A stretch of 64,000 bases of DNA from Excoecaria cochinchinensis. Lineage: Eukaryota; Streptophyta; Magnoliopsida; Malpighiales; Euphorbiaceae. The stretch lies in assembly GCA_947683425.1 (NCBI GenBank), contig CANTUQ010000296.1:372001-436000 (forward strand). Direction: 5' to 3'. Shown one piece after another: positions 60,600-64,000 of this stretch. The translations under genes and the position numbers were made by a program. The notes under the pieces were generated by a model. That model worked only from the letters and a program-made list of their open reading frames with translations. It searched no databases and had not been told where the DNA came from. Every line of letters starts with the position of its first letter. Position 1 is the stretch's first letter.

Positions 60600-61495
60600 T
60601 CACAACGCATCGGGAATTGGCCTTGTCGGGATCTGACGAATTTTTACGGATTTCCCTAGGGGTACCCCAAGGGAAAATCGCCAGAATCGAAAAAACGTAA
60701 AAAGTGGTGAAATTTTGGATCCGAGTCTAATAATTCGGGAGAACTTGATCGGAATAGCTACTGGAAGCTTGCCGGTCACAACGCATCGGGAATTGACCTC
60801 GTCGGGATCTGACGAATTTTTACGGATTTCCCTAGGGGTACCCCTAGGGAAAATCGCCAGAATCGAAAAATCGTAAAAAGTGGTGAAATTTTGGATCCGA
60901 GTCCAATAATTCGGGAGAACTTGATCGGAATAGCTACTGGAAGCTTGCCGGTCACAACGCATCGGGAATTGGCCTTGTCGGGATCTGACGAATTTTTACG
61001 GATTTCCCTAGGGGTACCCCTAGGGAAAATCGCCAGAATCGAAAAATCGTAAAAAGTGGTGAAATTTTTGATCCGGGTCCAATAATTCGGGAGAACTTGA
61101 TCGGAATAGCTACTGGAATCTTGCCGGTCACAACGCATCGGGAATTTGCCTCGTCGGGATTTTTACGGTTTTCCCTAGGGGTACCCCTAGGGAAAATCGA
61201 CAGAATCGAAAAATCGTAAAAAGTGGTGAAATTTTGGATCCGAGTCCAATAATTCGGGAGAACTTGATCGGAATAGCTACTGGAAGCTTACCGGTCACAA
61301 CACATCGTGAATTGGCCTCGTCGGGATCTGACGAATTTTTACGGATTTCCCCAGGGGTACCCCTAGGGAAAAGCGCCAGAATCGAAAAATCGTGAAAAGT
61401 GGTGAAATTTTTGATCCGAGTCCAATAATTCGGGAGAACTTGATCGGAATAGCTACTGGAAGCTTGCCGGTCACAACGCATCGGGAATTGGCCTC
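60600..61495. repeat. Left copy of a 1,399-bp-offset duplication
   Basis: Matches about 61999-62894. Shared markers: GGCCTTGTCGG (60620, 62019), ATTGACCTCG (60794, 62193), GATCCGGGTCC (61071, 62470), GGAATCTTGCC (61117, 62516), CTTACCGGTC with ACATCGTGAATT (61288, 62687) and CGTGAAAAGTGG (61391, 62790). Differences include GGTTTTCCC for GGATTTCCC near 61167. The duplicated segments are separated by about 500 bp of other satellite monomers (61496-61998). Confidence 0.86.
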
Positions 61496-61998
61496 GTCGG
61501 GATCTGACGAATTTTTACGGATTTCCCTAAGGGTAGACCTAGGGAAAATCGCCAGAATCGAAAAATCGTAAAAAGTGGTGAAATTTTTGATCCGAGTCCA
61601 ATAATTCGGGAGAACTTGATCGAAATAGCTACTGGAAGCTTGCCGGTCACAACGCATCGAGAATTGGCCTCGTGGGGATCTAACGAATTTTTATGGATTT
61701 CCCTAGGGATACCCCTATGGAAAATCGCCAGAATCGAAAAAGCGTAAAAAGTAGTGAAATTTTTGATCCGAGTCCAATAATTCGGGAGAACTTGATCGGA
61801 ATAGCTACTGAAAGCTTGCCGGTCACAACGCATCGGGAATTGGCCTCGTCGGGATCTGACGAATTTTTACGGATTTCCCTAGGGGTACCCCAAGGGAAAA
61901 TCGCCAGAATCGAAAAAACGTAAAAAGTGGTGAAATTTTGGATCCGAGTCAAATAATTCGGGAGAATTTGATCGGAATAGCTACTGGAAGCTTGCCGG

Positions 61999-62894
61999 TC
62001 ACAACGCATCGGGAATTGGCCTTGTCGGGATCTGACGAATTTTTACGGATTTCCCTAGGGGTACCCCAAGGGAAAATCGCCAGAATCGAAAAAACGTAAA
62101 AAGTGGTGAAATTTTGGATCCGAGTCCAATAATTCGGGAGAACTTGATCGGAATAGCTACTGGAAGCTTGCCGGTCACAACGCATCGGGAATTGACCTCG
62201 TCGGGATCTGACGAATTTTTACGGATTTCCCTAGGGGTACCCCTAGGGAAAATCGCCAGAATCGAAAAATCGTAAAAAGTGGTGAAATTTTGGATCCGAG
62301 TCCAATAATTCGGGAGAACTTGATCGGAATAGCTACTGGAAGCTTGCCGGTCACAACGCATCGGGAATTGGCCTTGTCGGGATCTGACGAATTTTTACGG
62401 ATTTCCCTAGGGGTACCCCAAGGGAAAATCGCCAGAATCGAAAAATCGTAAAAAGTGGTGAAATTTTTGATCCGGGTCCAATAATTCGGGAGAACTTGAT
62501 CGGAATAGCTACTGGAATCTTGCCGGTCACAACGCATCGGGAATTTGCCTCGTCGGGATTTTTACGGATTTCCCTAGGGGTACCCCTAGGGAAAATCGAC
62601 AGAATCGAAAAATCTTAAAAAGTGGTGAAATTTTGGATCCGAGTCCAATAATTCGGGAGAACTTGATCGGAATAGCTACTGGAAGCTTACCGGTCACAAC
62701 ACATCGTGAATTGGCCTCGTCGGGATCTGACGAATTTTTACGGATTTCTCCAGGGGTACCCCTAGGGAAAAGCGCCAGAATCGAAAAATCGTGAAAAGTG
62801 GTGAAATTTTTGATCCGAGTCCAATAATTCGGGAGAACTTGATCGGAATAGCTACTGGAAGCTTGCCGGTCACAACGCATCAGGAATTGGCCTC
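61999..62894. repeat. Right copy of the 1,399-bp-offset duplication
   Basis: Partner of 60600-61495. Differences noticed: GTACCCCAAGGG near 62414 where the left copy has GTACCCCTAGGG, AATCTTAAAAAG near 62612 for AATCGTAAAAAG, and TTTCTCCAGGGG near 62756 for TTTCCCCAGGGG. Confidence 0.86.
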
Positions 62895-64000
62895 GTCGGG
62901 ATCTGACGAATTTTTACGGATTTTCCTAGGGGTACCCCTAGGGAAAATTGCCAGAATCGAAAAATCGTAAAAAGTGGTGAAATTTTGGATCCGAGTCCAA
63001 TAATTCGGGAGAACTTGATCGGAATAGCTACTGGAAGCTTGCCGGTCACAACGCATCGGGAATTGGCCTCGTCGGAATTTTTACGGATTTTCCTAGGGGT
63101 ACTCCTAGGGAAAATCGCCAGAATCGAAAAATCGTAAAAAGTGGTGAAATTTTGGATCCGAGTCCAATAATTCGGGAGAACTTGATCGGAATAGCTACTG
63201 GAAGCTTGCCGGTCACAACGCATCGGGAATTGGCCTCGTCGGAATTTTTACGGATTTTCCTAGGGGTACTCCTAGGGAAAATCGCCAGAATCGAAAAATC
63301 GTAAAAAGTGGTGAAATTTTGGATCCGAGTCCAATAATTCGGGAGAACTTGATCGGAATAGCTACTGGAAGCTTGCCGGTCACAACGCATCGGGAATTGG
63401 CCTCGTCGGGATTTTTACGGATTTTCCTAGGGGTACCCCTAGGGAAAATCGCCAGAATCGAAAAATCGTAAAAAGTGGTGAAATTTTGTATCCGAGTCCA
63501 ATAATTCGGGAGAACTTGATCGGAATAGCTACTGGAAGCTTGCCGGTCACAACGCATCGGGAATTGGCCTCGTCGGAATTTTTACGGATTTTCCTAGGGG
63601 TACTCCTAGGGAAAATCGCCAGAATCGAAAAATCGTAAAAAGTGATGAAATTTTGGATCCGAGTCCAATAATTCGGGAGAACTTGATCGGAATAGCTACT
63701 GGAAGCTTGCCGGTCACAACGCATCGGGAATTGGCCTCGTCGGGATTTTTACGGATTTCCCTAGGGGTACCCCTAGGGAAAATCGCCAGAATCGAAAAAT
63801 CGTAAAAAGTGGTGAAATTTTGTATCCGAGTCCAATAATTCGGGAGAACTTGATCGGAATAGCTACTGGAAGCTTGCCGGTCACAACGCATCGGGAATTG
63901 GCCTCGTCGGGATCTGACGAATTTTTACGGCTTTCCCTAGGGGTACCCCTAGGGAAAATCGCCAGAATCGAAAAATCGTAAAAAGTGGTGAAATTTTGGA
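62895..64000. repeat. Short-monomer end segment, GTACTCC subfamily alternating
   Basis: After one long monomer the array switches to 167-bp copies. GGAATTTTTACGGATTTTCC with GTACTCC occurs at about 63074, 63241 and 63577, interleaved with near-consensus short copies at about 63408 and 63745. The variant TTTTGTATCCGAG occurs at 63486 and 63821. A long monomer (CTGACGAAT at about 63913, with GGCTTTCCC) begins the last partial repeat, which is cut by the window end. Confidence 0.85.

Larger units (their letters stand above)
1..64000. repeat. Satellite DNA array, 167/176-bp monomers, fills the window
   Basis: Every part of the window reads as head-to-tail copies of one monomer in the same orientation. 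The phase word AAGTGGTG recurs every 176 or 167 bp, with rare 145, 155, 164, 168 and 175 bp variants. No stretch of unrelated sequence longer than a few bases was found between monomers. Copies usually differ from the consensus by zero to a few substitutions. The monomer length matches a nucleosome plus linker, as in many centromeric satellites of plants and animals; that is general knowledge, not proof of centromere function here. I do not recognise the family or species. There is no gene in the window to give context. Both ends are cut inside the array. Confidence 0.98.

Noticed and set aside
1..64000. CRISPR array, because of regular repeats
   Set aside because: The whole 167/176-bp period is conserved, with no variable spacers between short repeats and no cas genes.
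1..64000. CENP-B box (mammalian 17-bp motif with TTCG, A and CGGG at fixed spacing)
   Set aside because: The consensus has TTCGGGAG and CGGG words, but none fits the required spacing on the plus strand, and I found no match in the minus-strand reading I made. The palindrome is a different motif.
1..64000. Tandem 5S rRNA or tRNA gene cluster
   Set aside because: No A/B/C-box internal promoter arrangement, no cloverleaf, and no 5S-like sequence was recognised in the monomer on either strand.
1..64000. A novel defence, mobile or biosynthetic system hidden in the window
   Set aside because: There is no non-satellite sequence in which such a system could be encoded. All observations concern satellite structure and evolution.

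Overview
The whole 64,000-base window is one uninterrupted tandem satellite DNA array. I see no protein-coding gene, RNA gene, transposon, CRISPR array or other non-satellite insert. The window starts and ends inside the array, so its true edges are not visible. Such a large nucleosome-scale satellite block indicates a eukaryotic nuclear genome, most plausibly a centromeric, pericentromeric or other heterochromatic block. The sequence alone does not let me name the species or decide between plant and animal.

The building block is a roughly 170-bp monomer, about 374 copies by simple division. It has two main lengths: a long form of 176 bp and a short form of 167 bp that lacks the 9 bp CTGACGAAT. 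Phased from AAGTGGTGAAATTTTGG, the features in order are: AT-rich start with a BamHI-type GGATCC; a HindIII-type AAGCTT; a CG-rich middle (CATCGGGAATTGGCCTCGTCGGGAT); the optional 9 bp; a perfect 26-bp palindrome centred on GGTACC with a CCTAGG on each side; and a tail of phased A-tracts. By my count the consensus is 47% G+C with 13 CpG, so CpG is not depleted.

The array is hierarchical, but no single higher-order period covers the window. Region by region: 1-13.7 kb is dominated by nested duplications with offsets of 1,220, 3,280 and 5,188 bp, the last nearly identical between copies. 12.45-17.64 kb is ten consecutive 519-bp trimers (176+176+167), partly paired into 1,038-bp hexamers. 17.6-25.1 kb is a mixture that becomes rich in short monomers. 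25.1-28.5 kb is a 1,697-bp decamer in two copies. 28.5-41 kb is short-monomer rich, with local duplications and a patch of single-base indels at 31.99-34.93 kb. 41.1-49.9 kb holds overlapping duplications with offsets of 1,530, 1,882 and 6,481 bp. 50-58.3 kb is mixed, with a 352-bp dimer zone of long monomers around 51.4-52.3 kb. 58.3-62.9 kb is almost all long monomers with offsets of 1,056 and 1,399 bp. The last 1 kb returns to short monomers.

Many overlapping reading frames of about 115-120 codons exist on the minus strand and about 60-106 codons on the plus strand. They are one frame-shifting artefact of the repeat, because both monomer lengths leave remainder 2 when divided by 3. They are not annotated as genes. 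The interest of the window lies in how the array evolves (recent multi-kilobase duplications, subfamily shuffling, palindrome-associated deletions), in possible centromere or chromatin roles of the palindrome and A-tracts, and in local assembly quality.
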